From NCBI GenBank assembly GCA_025457665.1, contig JALOTY010000010.1, forward strand, positions 20,679 through 84,678: a DNA stretch of 64,000 bases, read 5' to 3'. Of this stretch, positions 43,385 through 58,469 are shown piece after piece; position 1 is the first letter of the stretch; each line of letters opens with the position of its first letter. A model generated the notes under the pieces. The model worked only from the letters and a program-made list of their open reading frames with translations, was not told where the DNA came from and did no database searches. Both the position numbers and the translations under genes were made by a program. Source of the stretch: Akkermansiaceae bacterium (GTDB taxonomy: Bacteria; Verrucomicrobiota; Verrucomicrobiia; Verrucomicrobiales; Akkermansiaceae).

Positions 43385-44353
43385 TCAGAAGGAAAGGAGT
43401 TCGCGCATGGCCAGACAGATCGTTTCCGGGGTGGGACGATGCGCCGCCCAGAGGTTCGGGTGATAAGGCACCGGCGTGTCACGCGAGTTCAGCCGCGCCG
43501 GCGGGGCATCGAGCAAGTGAAAGCCCTCGCCTGCCACACGGGCGACGATTTCCGCCGTGACTCCACCCCACGGAAAGGCCTCGCCCAAGGCGAGCAGACG
43601 ACCGGTGCGGGCGACGCTGGCGAGCACGGTGTCCATGTCGATGGGTTTCACGGTCCGCAGGTCCACGACCTCGATTTCCCAACCGCTCTCGGCTTGCAAG
43701 CGGTCGGCGGCGCGCACTGCTTCGTGGACCATGGCACTGTAGGTGACGATGGTCGCATGCTTCCCCGGCCGCGTGATCCGCGCCTGACCGAGGCTCAGTC
43801 CATCGTCCTGGATCGAGGGCGATTTGAGCCAGCGGTAAAGAAACTTGTGCTCGCAGTAGATCACCGGGTCGTCATGCGCGACCGCTTGGATGAGCATGTG
43901 ATAGGCATCCGAAACCGTGGCCGGGGTCACCACGACCAAGCCGGGATAGTGGGCATAGATCGCCTCCATGCTCTGGCTGTGGAAAGGTCCCGAACCCGGC
44001 GTGCCACCGGAGGGCAGGCGGATCGTGATCGGCACCGGAACGCCGGTCCGGTAAAAATGCGTGCCGGCGTGGTTGACCAGTTGGTTGAAGGCGATGGAGG
44101 AGAAATCCGCGAACTGCATTTCCACGATGGGACGCATGCCTTCGATGGCCGCGCCGATGGCCACCCCGGCCATGGCATCCTCGCTGATCGGCGAGTCGAG
44201 CACGCGGCCCGGAAAGGCCTCGGCCAGGCCCTTGGTGGCCTTGAAGGCACCGCCGAAACGGCTGATGTCCTGACCGTAGAGAAAGACACGCGGGTCCTCG
44301 CGCAGGAGGGTTTCCTGAGCCTGGAGAATCGCGTCCACGTAGGTGATGCTCAT
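43385..44353 (-). CDS. 2-oxoacid dehydrogenase E1 subunit beta
   Basis: 322 aa from MSITYVDAI. Transketolase pyrimidine-type domain with GVAIGAAIEGMRPIVEMQFADF, then IRLPSGGTPGSGPFHSQSMEA, and the C-terminal domain with EVVDLRTVKPIDMDTVLASV and LALGEAFPWGG. Together with E1 alpha it decarboxylates a 2-oxoacid and transfers the acyl group to lipoyl-E2. The gene sits 14 bases downstream of E1 alpha. An upstream ATG (44410) would overlap E1 alpha and add unrelated residues. Confidence 0.93.
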   Translation of the reverse strand: MSITYVDAILQAQETLLREDPRVFLYGQDISRFGGAFKATKGLAEAFPGRVLDSPISEDAMAGVAIGAAIEGMRPIVEMQFADFSSIAFNQLVNHAGTHFYRTGVPVPITIRLPSGGTPGSGPFHSQSMEAIYAHYPGLVVVTPATVSDAYHMLIQAVAHDDPVIYCEHKFLYRWLKSPSIQDDGLSLGQARITRPGKHATIVTYSAMVHEAVRAADRLQAESGWEIEVVDLRTVKPIDMDTVLASVARTGRLLALGEAFPWGGVTAEIVARVAGEGFHLLDAPPARLNSRDTPVPYHPNLWAAHRPTPETICLAMRELLSF

Positions 44354-44367
44354 GCTTTGCGCGGTAT

Positions 44368-45330
44368 TCAGATCAAAGGCTTCGAACAGGCTTGCCAGAC
44401 CTCCGTCCACGGATCCGGCTTGGGTTCCTGCTGGGCAGCGGCGAGGGCGGCCTGAACCCGCTCGCCGGTTTCCTCACGCCAGGCTTCGATTTCCGCAGTC
44501 GTGGCGTAGCCGCATTCGACGATTTGAGCGGCGGCGACATCCATGCAGTCCCGCCCGAGATGCCCCGCCCGCAGGGTGTCCGGCACGTAGCTGCCATCGT
44601 CATGCTCGCCATGCCCGGTGAGGCGCAGCAGGCGGGCGACGACCATTTGCGGCCCGTGACCCGCACGCGCCCGTCCCACGGCTTCCGACATCACCCGCAG
44701 ACATTGCAGGAAATCGGTGCCATCGAGGTCGTGACCGTCCACGCCGTATCCTTTCGCCCGATCTAACAGATCCGCGCAGGCAAACTGGCGGTCGTTGGGG
44801 GTGGAGTAGGCAAATTGGTTGTTCGCCACCACCACGACCAAGGGCAGTCGCTCCACGGCGGCGGTGTTGAGGCCCTCGTGAAAGGCACCGGTGGAGGTCG
44901 CACCATCGCCGATGCAGGTGGCACCGACCACGCCCTCCAGTTCGCCCTTGAGACGTTTCGCGAGCAGCGCCCCGGCGACGACCGGCACCGCTGCTCCGAG
45001 GTGGGAAATCATCGCAAACATCCCCTGCTGCGGCCGGCCGCGGTGAATGTTTCCATCCCGGCCACGCATCGGACCGAGAACCGAACCGAGATAGGTGCGG
45101 GCGCAATCGATCACCTCCTCGCCGAAAGCCGTGCGACCGCCCTGGTCGCGGATCAGCGGGGCGAAGAAATCACGGCCCATTTCCAACTGCGCACCGAGGG
45201 ACGCGCTCACGGCTTCCTGCCCCTTGCCCAAATAGACGCCGCCGACGATTTTCCCCGCCTTGTAGAGGCTGGAAAGCTTCATTTCCAGGATCCGCGCTTC
45301 CAGCATCGCCCGGAAGACCTTGCGGGCCAT
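44368..45330 (-). CDS. 2-oxoacid dehydrogenase E1 subunit alpha
   Basis: 320 aa from MARKVFRAM (a GTG at 45375 is an alternative). The thiamine-diphosphate motif GDGATSTGAFHEGLNTAAVERLPLVVVVANN begins at about residue 145 (positions given because of its length) and has the family's GDG...N pattern. GNIHRGRPQQGMFAMISHLGA and HGEHDDGSYVP are also typical of the alpha subunit. First gene of the E1 alpha-E1 beta-E2-yjbQ operon. No lipoamide dehydrogenase (E3) gene is in the window. Confidence 0.93.
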   Translation of the reverse strand: MARKVFRAMLEARILEMKLSSLYKAGKIVGGVYLGKGQEAVSASLGAQLEMGRDFFAPLIRDQGGRTAFGEEVIDCARTYLGSVLGPMRGRDGNIHRGRPQQGMFAMISHLGAAVPVVAGALLAKRLKGELEGVVGATCIGDGATSTGAFHEGLNTAAVERLPLVVVVANNQFAYSTPNDRQFACADLLDRAKGYGVDGHDLDGTDFLQCLRVMSEAVGRARAGHGPQMVVARLLRLTGHGEHDDGSYVPDTLRAGHLGRDCMDVAAAQIVECGYATTAEIEAWREETGERVQAALAAAQQEPKPDPWTEVWQACSKPLI

Positions 45331-45576
45331 TTCCGGTTCGGAGGATGAGCAATGAATCGAGGAGTTCCCGGGCACGGGCGAAAAGCTAAGGTGGCGGACT
45401 CCGGGGGGGCAAGGGTTTGATTTGCAAGCTCCGCGCAGATTCTTGCAGGCCGTCCTTGGGAAGGCCGCTTTTATCCTCAGCGAAAGCCACAAATCCGGTC
45501 ATTTTTGCCCGCGCTCCACACTGGACAGCCCCCCGGCGAGGATGGATAAACCGCCCGCAATCCTAACCGAACCCGC

Positions 45577-46488
45577 ATGAAACCGACCCTTCTCGTTCTC
45601 GCCGCCGGCATGGGCTCCCGCTACGGGGGCCTCAAACAGATGGACCCGATGGGCCCGAATGGCGAAACGGTGCTGGATTATTCGGTCTTCGACGCCATCC
45701 GCGCCGGCTTCGGCAAGGTGGTGTTTGTCATCCGCGAGGATTTCGCCGAGGCCTTCAAGGAGGGCGTCGGATCGCGCTTTGCCGATCGCATCGAAGTCGC
45801 TTACGCCTTCCAAAAGCTCACCGATCTGCCCGAGGGCTTCAGCGTCCCGGAAGGTCGGGAAAAACCCTGGGGCACCGCCCACGCCGTCCGCGCCGCCCGC
45901 CACGTGATCGATGGCCCCTTCGCGGTCGTGAATGCCGATGATTTTTACGGCGCCGATGCCTATCAGGTGATCGCCGCATGGTTTGCCCAACATCAGGGCA
46001 ACGATGGCAAGGAACACTATGCCATGGTCGGCTACCCGCTCCGCAACACCCTCTCCGAGCACGGCAGCGTCAACCGCGGCATCTGCCAGAAAGACGCCGC
46101 CAACCTGCTTACCGACGTCGAGGAAGTGGTGGAAATCTCACGCGGCAGCGATGGCATCGTCCGTGGCACGGGCATCGATGGCACGCTGCGGGAAATCGCC
46201 GATACCTGCCCGGTTTCGATGAATTTCTGGGGCTTCACCCCGGCGTGGCTGATCCAGTTGGAAGAGCATTTCATCGAGTTCCTCACCCAGCGCGGCGGGG
46301 AAATGAAGAGCGAATGCTACATCCCTACCGTCGTCGATGACCTCATCCGCAAAGGCGCAGCCGATTGCGAAGTGCTCGACACGACCGCCAACTGGTTCGG
46401 CGTGACTTATCCCGATGACAAACCCCACGTCGTCTCCTCCATCCAGGCCTTGGTCGAATCGGGCGAATACCCGTCGCCCCTGCACTAA
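45577..46488 (+). CDS. Sugar-phosphate nucleotidyltransferase-like protein
   Basis: 303 aa. NTP-transferase fold: LVLAAGMGSRYGGLKQMDP (glycine-rich nucleotide loop with the typical -x-GxGxR-) and the metal-binding AVVNADDFYGADAY. EKPWGTAHAVRAAR matches the glucose-1-phosphate uridylyl/thymidylyltransferase group's base-binding loop. It likely makes an NDP-sugar from a sugar-1-phosphate. The substrate is open; the galactokinase gene 4 kb away would supply galactose-1-phosphate, but that link is only suggestive. It is divergent from E1 alpha across 246 bases. Confidence 0.85.
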   Translation: MKPTLLVLAAGMGSRYGGLKQMDPMGPNGETVLDYSVFDAIRAGFGKVVFVIREDFAEAFKEGVGSRFADRIEVAYAFQKLTDLPEGFSVPEGREKPWGTAHAVRAARHVIDGPFAVVNADDFYGADAYQVIAAWFAQHQGNDGKEHYAMVGYPLRNTLSEHGSVNRGICQKDAANLLTDVEEVVEISRGSDGIVRGTGIDGTLREIADTCPVSMNFWGFTPAWLIQLEEHFIEFLTQRGGEMKSECYIPTVVDDLIRKGAADCEVLDTTANWFGVTYPDDKPHVVSSIQALVESGEYPSPLH

Positions 46489-46506
46489 GCCTAGAAGGGA
46501 AAACAG

Positions 46507-46638
46507 GAACCATGGATTTCACGGATATACACAGATAATCAGGGAGTTGCATGGATTGATCGATTCACCTGGTGGGTGATCGTCATATGCCTCGTAAGCA
46601 TCTCTGAATCCGTGCCTTCTGTGTAATCCGTGGTTTCC
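46507..46638. repeat. Imperfect long inverted repeat, intergenic
   Basis: The left arm (about 46507-46536) has CACGGATATACACAGAT and the right arm (about 46612-46638) has the complementary TGTGTAATCCGTGG. Both are variants of a CACGGATT-ACACAG repeat common in intergenic DNA of unrelated bacteria. No gene is seen in 46489-46741. Confidence 0.5.
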
Positions 46639-46741
46639 ATTTCTGAATTCAGGCTAAGCCACCTTCAAGATTTCCCTGGGGCCTCTTTTTTGAAAAACGG
46701 GAGGCTCCAGATGATTGGATTCGCAGCAAACCCCGCCGCGA

Positions 46742-47089
46742 TCAGCGCATCGGACGTTTCCGACCGGCGTCATCGACGCTGACGTAGGTCACCAGCGTGC
46801 GGAAAATCGGCGGGGCGCTCGGGTTGCGTTGGTCGATGACCTGAACCTCGTAGCCCACCGAGGTGCGACCTTCGTGGACCTTGCTGCAACGGATCGTCAG
46901 AATGGTCCCTTGGCGGACCGAGTGGCGGAACTCCACTTTATCCATCCCCACAGTCACGAACTGGCAGTGGGGGAAATCGAGGCTGGCCGCGATCCAGCAA
47001 GCCTCGTCCACCCAAGCGAGGATCCTCCCCCCGAAGAGGAAGCCGAAATGGTTGAGATCCTCCGGCAGGACGAGTCGATGCGTTTCCAT
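46742..47089 (-). CDS. Acyl-CoA thioesterase (YciA/hotdog family)
   Basis: 115 aa from METHRLVLP. Hotdog fold: VLPEDLNHFGFLFGGRILAWVDEA (about 7-30) contains the conserved N-x3-G-x-LFGG-x-L-x-W-x-D active-site helix. FVTVGMDKVEFRHSVRQG and PIFRTLVTYVSVDD are consistent. A longer start (47140) overlaps the DoxX gene. It hydrolyses acyl-CoA; chain length is unknown. Confidence 0.85.
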   Translation of the reverse strand: METHRLVLPEDLNHFGFLFGGRILAWVDEACWIAASLDFPHCQFVTVGMDKVEFRHSVRQGTILTIRCSKVHEGRTSVGYEVQVIDQRNPSAPPIFRTLVTYVSVDDAGRKRPMR

Positions 47090-47099
47090 GGGGCCTGCC

Positions 47100-47564
47100 T
47101 CAGAACAGCTTGCGACGCCTTTCGCGGTGGAGTTGGGCATCGATGGAATAGGCTCCCGCGCCCGCCGCGATGAGGGCGAGGCAGGGGATCAGGTAGAGCA
47201 GTGCCGGTTCCTTTGATGCGCCGCCAGCCATGAAAAAGGGATCGGCCGCATGGACCTGGAAAGCCCCCACGACCATCGTGAATCCCAGCACAAAAGCCGC
47301 TGGACGGGTCGCCAAACCCAGCACCAGCAAGGCGGCGCAGCCGACCTCGGCAACAATCGTTGCGGCCATGCTGAGAGGTGGCGTCAGCCAGGAAAAAGGC
47401 AGGAAATCCGGCACCGGCCAGGCATCTTTCTGTTCCTGGAACTTGGCGATTTTCCCCCAGCCGTGGCCGATGAGCATCATCAGCCCGAAACCCACCCGGA
47501 GGATGAGCAGTCCCGCGGAGGCGCTGGTTTCCCGCGTCCCGCAGTCGAAAAAGAACTTCTTCAC
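47100..47564 (-). CDS. DoxX-family membrane protein
   Basis: 154 aa. Four hydrophobic segments (AGLLILRVGFGLMMLIGHG, LSMAATIVAEVGCAALLVLGL, AAFVLGFTMVVGAFQVHA, ALLYLIPCLALIAAGAGAY). LLILRVGFGLMMLIGHGWGKI, AEVGCAALLVLGLATRPAAF and a DPFF motif are DoxX hallmarks. The family's roles are varied (quinone-linked oxidation, redox defence). It lies 5 bases downstream of the KhpB gene. Confidence 0.85.
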   Translation of the reverse strand: MKKFFFDCGTRETSASAGLLILRVGFGLMMLIGHGWGKIAKFQEQKDAWPVPDFLPFSWLTPPLSMAATIVAEVGCAALLVLGLATRPAAFVLGFTMVVGAFQVHAADPFFMAGGASKEPALLYLIPCLALIAAGAGAYSIDAQLHRERRRKLF

Positions 47565-47569
47565 GCCTC

Positions 47570-48037
47570 CTACGCCTCCTCCTTTTCCTTTTTGAGCTTC
47601 AGCGTGATCCGCTTGAGCCGATCCTCGCCGCCCGGGGAAATGGAAACCACGTCCGGATGCTCCATCAGGGCATTGTGCACCAGACGACGGTAGTAGGCAT
47701 TGAGCGGCCGCATTTTGAAGGGTTTCCCCGATGCCTTGACCCTTTCGGCCAGAGTTTGGACCTCTTCGACCAGTTTATCCTCCTGGATCGCCCGGAAATG
47801 CTCGCAGTCCACCCGGATCCGCGGGGCCTTGGGGAAATGCTTCCGCAGCACGCGATTGACCAGATACTGGAGGTCGTCGAGGCGCTCTCCATCCTTGCCA
47901 ATCAAGTGCTTGCTCTCGCTGGTGAGTATCTGGAGGCACGGCCCCTCCCCGCTTTGTTGAATCTCGATGGTCACGGGAAATCCGAGATGCCCGAGCATCG
48001 TATCCAGGATTTTCCGTGCCGCGTCCTCCGGTGTCAT
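47570..48037 (-). CDS. khpB: KhpB/Jag-like RNA-binding protein (KH plus R3H)
   Basis: 155 aa. The KH domain at about 35-75 contains the GxxG loop in LIGKDGERLDDLQYLVNRVL. The R3H domain at about 107-140 ends in ALMEHPDVVSISPGGED. Order and length match the single KH-R3H form of the SpoIIIJ-associated protein. KhpB usually pairs with KhpA and affects translation and division. No yidC or rnpA is adjacent, although it often lies next to them elsewhere. Confidence 0.88.
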   Translation of the reverse strand: MTPEDAARKILDTMLGHLGFPVTIEIQQSGEGPCLQILTSESKHLIGKDGERLDDLQYLVNRVLRKHFPKAPRIRVDCEHFRAIQEDKLVEEVQTLAERVKASGKPFKMRPLNAYYRRLVHNALMEHPDVVSISPGGEDRLKRITLKLKKEKEEA

Positions 48038-48067
48038 GCGTGCAAGCTAACAAGCCTCGGCCCGGGG

Positions 48068-48496
48068 TCAATCGCCGGACTCCCAAACCCGCGCCAGTTC
48101 TTCCGCAAATCCCGCCAAACGGAGCTTTTCGGCGTCCGAGAAATCGTGTGGCTCCCGCATTCCGACTCCCAGAGTGCCCAAAATCTCCTTCCCATCCCGT
48201 GCAAAAACCGGCACCGCCAGCGAGCCGGAGACCTGGGTCTGCCGAGCCCCTTCCTTGGCCACCCCGCCCAAATCCTGCTGGAGATTGCACAACTCCACCG
48301 GCTCACGGGTCGCCGCGGCCGCCCCGGCAATGCCCTTGCCAAAAGGAATCCGGCCGATGACCGGCATCAGCGCCTCCGGAATCCCCACCGCCGCCTCCAG
48401 TTCCAGCCAATCCCCGCCCACCGCACGATGCACGGTCCCGGTCACACAATTCATCCCCGCCAGCACCCCGGCCAGCCACGTTTCACGGTCACTCAT
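48068..48496 (-). CDS. Small GAF-domain protein
   Basis: 142 aa from MSDRETWL; longer starts overlap the promoter of the SSS gene. The single GAF fold is visible as LELEAAVGIPEALMPVIGRIPFGKGIAG, then VSGSLAVPVFARDGKEILGTLGVG and FSDAEKLRLAGFAEELARV. It is a stand-alone sensor or fRMsr-like GAF protein with no linked output. It lies 31 bases upstream of khpB on the same strand. Confidence 0.8.
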   Translation of the reverse strand: MSDRETWLAGVLAGMNCVTGTVHRAVGGDWLELEAAVGIPEALMPVIGRIPFGKGIAGAAAATREPVELCNLQQDLGGVAKEGARQTQVSGSLAVPVFARDGKEILGTLGVGMREPHDFSDAEKLRLAGFAEELARVWESGD

Positions 48497-48596
48497 GGGG
48501 GGAATGTCGTCCTTTCCCGGCATCCTGCCAGTCTGAAGCGCATGACATGGGAAAACATTCGGCACTTGCACCCCCCCTGCCCGCCCCTCTTGAATC

Positions 48597-50648
48597 ATGG
48601 CCGACAAGAAACCCAAAAATCCCATGACCTTCCCCACTCTGCTCCTCGGCCAGGCCGCGCCTGAAACTTCGACCGCGATGAGCGGACTGGACATGATCCT
48701 CTTCCTTGTTGCTGTCGTCGGCGTCATCGCTTTCGGCATCTGGCAGGGGAACAAGGAAACCAAGGGCGCGGCCGAAAGCGGCGGAGCCGCAGGATACTTC
48801 CTCGCCGGACGCGGGCTCACCTGGTGGCTCGTGGGTTTCTCGCTGATCGCCGCAAACATTTCCACCGAGCAGTTTGTCGGCATGTCCGGACAAGCGGCCG
48901 ATTGGCTTGGCATGGCAATCGCATCCTATGAGTGGATGGCGGCAATCACCCTGGTGGTGGTCGCCTTCGTTTTCCTGCCGAAACTCCTCCGCTGCGGGAT
49001 CTACACCATCCCCGAGTTCCTCGAATACCGCTACGGCGTGCTGTCCCGCACGATCATGGCCGTGGCCACGCTCATCATTCTCGTCGGGGTGCCCACGGCT
49101 TCGGTCATCTATTCCGGTGCCAAGGTCGTCTCCGTCTTCTTCGCCGGACAGTCTCTTCTCGGGCTCGACCTCGGTAACATCACCGTTGGCTGCTGGATCA
49201 TCGGCCTGTCGGCAGCTCTCTACGTCTTCGTTGGCGGCCTCAAGGCATGTGCCTGGACCGATCTGATCTGGGGCGCCGCCCTCATCGTGGGCGGCGCCGT
49301 GGTTCTCTGGCTCGCCCTCGGAGCCATGAAGGAGGCCGATCCCAACGAGCTGATCGTCACCAAAGTGGCGAACTCGAATGCCACCGTCGCCGATCTGGAA
49401 TCCGCTTCCGCATGGGAGCGCTTCATGCTCCTCAACGACGGCGTCGATGGCGAAGCGAAGGCGGTCAACGGCGAAAACATGGCTGGCGGCAAACTGCACA
49501 TGGTGCGCCCCAAGGAAGATCCATCGATCCCTTGGACCGCTCTCATTCTCGGGCTTTGGATCCCCAACTTTTTCTACTGGGGCCTCAACCAATACATCGT
49601 CCAACGAACCCTGGGATCAAAGTCCCTGGCAGAAGGGCAGATCGGCATCGTTTTCGCCGCGGCTCTCAAACTCATCATCCCCTTCGTGGTCGTGATCCCC
49701 GGTATCCTTTGCTTCAATCTTTATCACAAGGACCTCCGGGCGGAAGCGGTGAAGAAAAACGAGGTCACGCTCGTATCGATCGAAACCCCCGATGCCGATG
49801 GCAAGGCGAAGGTCTTCCCCTTCACCCTGAATTTCGCCGGTGCCGACCCCGCCGGAGCCCGGAAGGTGCTCGAGCACAATGCCCGGATCACCGGAGGTGC
49901 CGAACTGCCACCTGCGGCAGCGACGGGTGACGAACTGTTCGCCGCCAACAAGGCGCTTCTGGACAAAGCGAAGGCCCAGAAAATCAAGGAAGGCACCAAG
50001 CTCGTCGGTTATGATTACGATGCCGCCTTCCCGATGCTCCTGCGCAAACTCCTCCAACCCGGAGTCACCTGGTTCGTGCTCGCCGCCATTTTCGGAGCGG
50101 TGGTATCTTCGCTGGCATCGATGCTGAATTCGGCGTCCACCATCGCCACCATCGATATCTTCCAGAAACTGAAACCCTCTTCCAGTCAGGATGCCTTGGT
50201 GGGAGTCGGCAAGTTCTTCACCATCCTTTTTGTCCTCATCTCCTGCCTCATCGCCCCCAACCTCGGCAATCCGGCCTTCGGCGGTATCTTCAACTTCATT
50301 CAGGAGTTCCAAGGCTTCATCAGCCCCGGTGTCCTGATGGTCTTCCTCTTCGGCTTCCTTGTCCCCCGTGCGCCGAAATTCCTCGGCTGGCTCGGCATTC
50401 TGGTGAACGCCCTGCTCTACGGCTATCTCTTCCTCTTCCACTCCGAGATCGCGTTCCTCAACCGCATGGCGATTTGCTTTGGTGCGGTCCTTCTGGTGAT
50501 GACCGTGATCACCCTCGTCAAACCTCTCGCCAAGCCCGTCGTGCTGCCTACCACCGACCTGATTTCGCTGGAATCCTCCAAGCCCGCGAAGATTTTCGGA
50601 ATCGCCGTGGTCCTCGCGACCCTGGTCCTCTACGTCATTTTCTGGTAA
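48597..50648 (+). CDS. Sodium:solute symporter (SSS/SGLT family), probably sugar
   Basis: 683 aa. About 13-14 membrane helices; AAGYFLAGRGLTWWLVGFSLIAANISTEQFVGMSG carries the helix-1 signature (given by position 70-103). YTIPEFLEYRYG and FYWGLNQYIVQRTLGSKSLAEGQ are SSS hallmarks. A long soluble loop of about 100 residues (370-470) separates the core from the last helices. Galactokinase follows in the same direction, which suggests galactose as the substrate. An intrinsic-type hairpin separates the genes (50667-50690). Confidence 0.9.
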   Translation: MADKKPKNPMTFPTLLLGQAAPETSTAMSGLDMILFLVAVVGVIAFGIWQGNKETKGAAESGGAAGYFLAGRGLTWWLVGFSLIAANISTEQFVGMSGQAADWLGMAIASYEWMAAITLVVVAFVFLPKLLRCGIYTIPEFLEYRYGVLSRTIMAVATLIILVGVPTASVIYSGAKVVSVFFAGQSLLGLDLGNITVGCWIIGLSAALYVFVGGLKACAWTDLIWGAALIVGGAVVLWLALGAMKEADPNELIVTKVANSNATVADLESASAWERFMLLNDGVDGEAKAVNGENMAGGKLHMVRPKEDPSIPWTALILGLWIPNFFYWGLNQYIVQRTLGSKSLAEGQIGIVFAAALKLIIPFVVVIPGILCFNLYHKDLRAEAVKKNEVTLVSIETPDADGKAKVFPFTLNFAGADPAGARKVLEHNARITGGAELPPAAATGDELFAANKALLDKAKAQKIKEGTKLVGYDYDAAFPMLLRKLLQPGVTWFVLAAIFGAVVSSLASMLNSASTIATIDIFQKLKPSSSQDALVGVGKFFTILFVLISCLIAPNLGNPAFGGIFNFIQEFQGFISPGVLMVFLFGFLVPRAPKFLGWLGILVNALLYGYLFLFHSEIAFLNRMAICFGAVLLVMTVITLVKPLAKPVVLPTTDLISLESSKPAKIFGIAVVLATLVLYVIFW

Positions 50649-50666
50649 GACTCCAAACCCTCTGAT

Positions 50667-50690
50667 CCGGGACAGTCGATGCTGTCCCGG
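50667..50690. terminator. Hairpin between the symporter and galK
   Basis: CCGGGACAG (50667-50675) pairs perfectly with CTGTCCCGG (50682-50690), loop TCGATG. No U-tract follows, so it could be an attenuator or a processing hairpin as well as a terminator. Confidence 0.5.
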
Positions 50691-50707
50691 GCTCATCCCC
50701 AACCTCC

Positions 50708-57072
<6,365 letters not shown>

Positions 57073-57227
57073 GGGAATTTGCGCGAGTGGATCGTCTGAG
57101 CGGGTTTTTCATCGATTCTCCTGCATCGGGCCAGTCCCATTTCCGCCATGAGGGGCTCGCACCGCGGAGATTCCCCCGGAATTTTGCGCTTCCGGCAGAC
57201 CCGTGGCGGGGTGTTGACTGCCGGGGT

Positions 57228-58469
57228 TTGAAGCAAGCACCGGGCACCGCCGCCGCGACCTCGCTGGTCATCGCCTCGATGATCGGCACCGGCGTCTTCA
57301 CCTCCCTGGGCTACCAATTGGTCGGCCTCAGCTCAGGCCCGCAGATCCTGCTGCTGTGGCTGCTGGGTGGCCTGCTGGCGCTTTGCGGAGCCCTTTCCTA
57401 TGCCGCTGTCGCCGCGCATCTCCCCCGTTCCGGCGGCGAGCACCATTTCCTCGGCACCCTCTTCCACCCCGCCCTCGGTTTCATGGCCGGGGTCCTTTCG
57501 GTTGTGGTCGGTTTCGCCGCGCCCACCGCCCTCAGCGCGCTGGCCTTTGCCGAATACCTCGGCAAGGCCTTTCCCGGCCTCCCCGCCGCTCCGACCGCGG
57601 CGGCCGTGGTCCTGCTCGGCAGCACCGCCCATGCCTTCGGCACCCGCACCAGTGCGCGGGTCCAGCTTGCCGCCACCGCCTTGAAACTCGGGCTCATCCT
57701 CGCCTTCCTCGTCGCCGCAGTCTTCCTCCCGGGAAAAGGCGACATCCGCTGGAGCCCCGAGCCCGCCACCGATTTCGCGGGCGTTCTTCAGCCGGCCTTC
57801 GTCGTCTCGCTGTTTTTTGTCTTTTACGCCTACTCCGGTTGGAACGCGGCCATTTATGGGCTTGAGGACTGGGATCAACCGAAGCTCACGGTCCGTCGCG
57901 CGCTCGTGGGTGGCACCATCCTCGTCACCCTGCTCTACCTCGCTCTCCACGTCGCCTTTCTTCACGCCGCCCCCGTCGCCGCCCTCCGCGGTGAAGCCGC
58001 CGTTGGCGAGATTGCCGCCCGCCACTTGCTCGGTCCTTCCGCGGCGAAAACCACCGCCATCCTCTTCGCCGTCGGACTCTTCGCCTCGGTCAGCGCCATG
58101 CTCTGGGCCGGCCCGCGCGTGCTCGCCGCCATGGGCGATTCCCTCCCCAGCCTCCGATTGCTGCGCTCACCACGCACCTCGCTCGGGATCATCGGTGGAC
58201 TGGCTCTCGTCTTCGTTTTCGCCTCCCCTTTCCGCGAGTTGGTGCTCTACACCCAGACCGGCCTGGTGGTTTGCACCCTCCTAACCACCGCCGGGGTTTT
58301 CCGACTCCCCCGTCCCCGACCCGTGATCCCCGCCTGTCTGTTTTTGGGCTTCACCTCATTTGTCGTCATCCGCTCCATCGTCACCGATCCCCTTCCCACC
58401 CTCGCCGGGCTTGCCACCGCCGCCCTCGCCGCCATTCTCTGGTTTCCTCTCAAATCCCCGCCACCATGA
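57228..58469 (+). CDS. APC-family amino acid permease
   Basis: 413 aa, TTG start at 57228 after a CGGGG stretch. Upstream in-frame residues are antisense leader. Twelve-helix pattern: SLVIASMIGTGVFTSLGYQLVG (the APC G-T-G-F unwound motif at helix 1), LSSGPQILLLWLLGGLLALCGALSYAAVAA, and further helices to ILWFPLK. FVFYAYSGWNAAIYGLEDW is the typical helix-6 region. Substrate unknown. The following lipoprotein gene overlaps its stop by ATGA (58466-58469). Confidence 0.82.
   Translation: MKQAPGTAAATSLVIASMIGTGVFTSLGYQLVGLSSGPQILLLWLLGGLLALCGALSYAAVAAHLPRSGGEHHFLGTLFHPALGFMAGVLSVVVGFAAPTALSALAFAEYLGKAFPGLPAAPTAAAVVLLGSTAHAFGTRTSARVQLAATALKLGLILAFLVAAVFLPGKGDIRWSPEPATDFAGVLQPAFVVSLFFVFYAYSGWNAAIYGLEDWDQPKLTVRRALVGGTILVTLLYLALHVAFLHAAPVAALRGEAAVGEIAARHLLGPSAAKTTAILFAVGLFASVSAMLWAGPRVLAAMGDSLPSLRLLRSPRTSLGIIGGLALVFVFASPFRELVLYTQTGLVVCTLLTTAGVFRLPRPRPVIPACLFLGFTSFVVIRSIVTDPLPTLAGLATAALAAILWFPLKSPPP

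Noticed and set aside
42218..44455. 745-residue plus-strand frame over the dehydrogenase genes
   Set aside because: Antisense to three genes with complete cofactor motifs. His/Arg/Gly-rich shadow composition.
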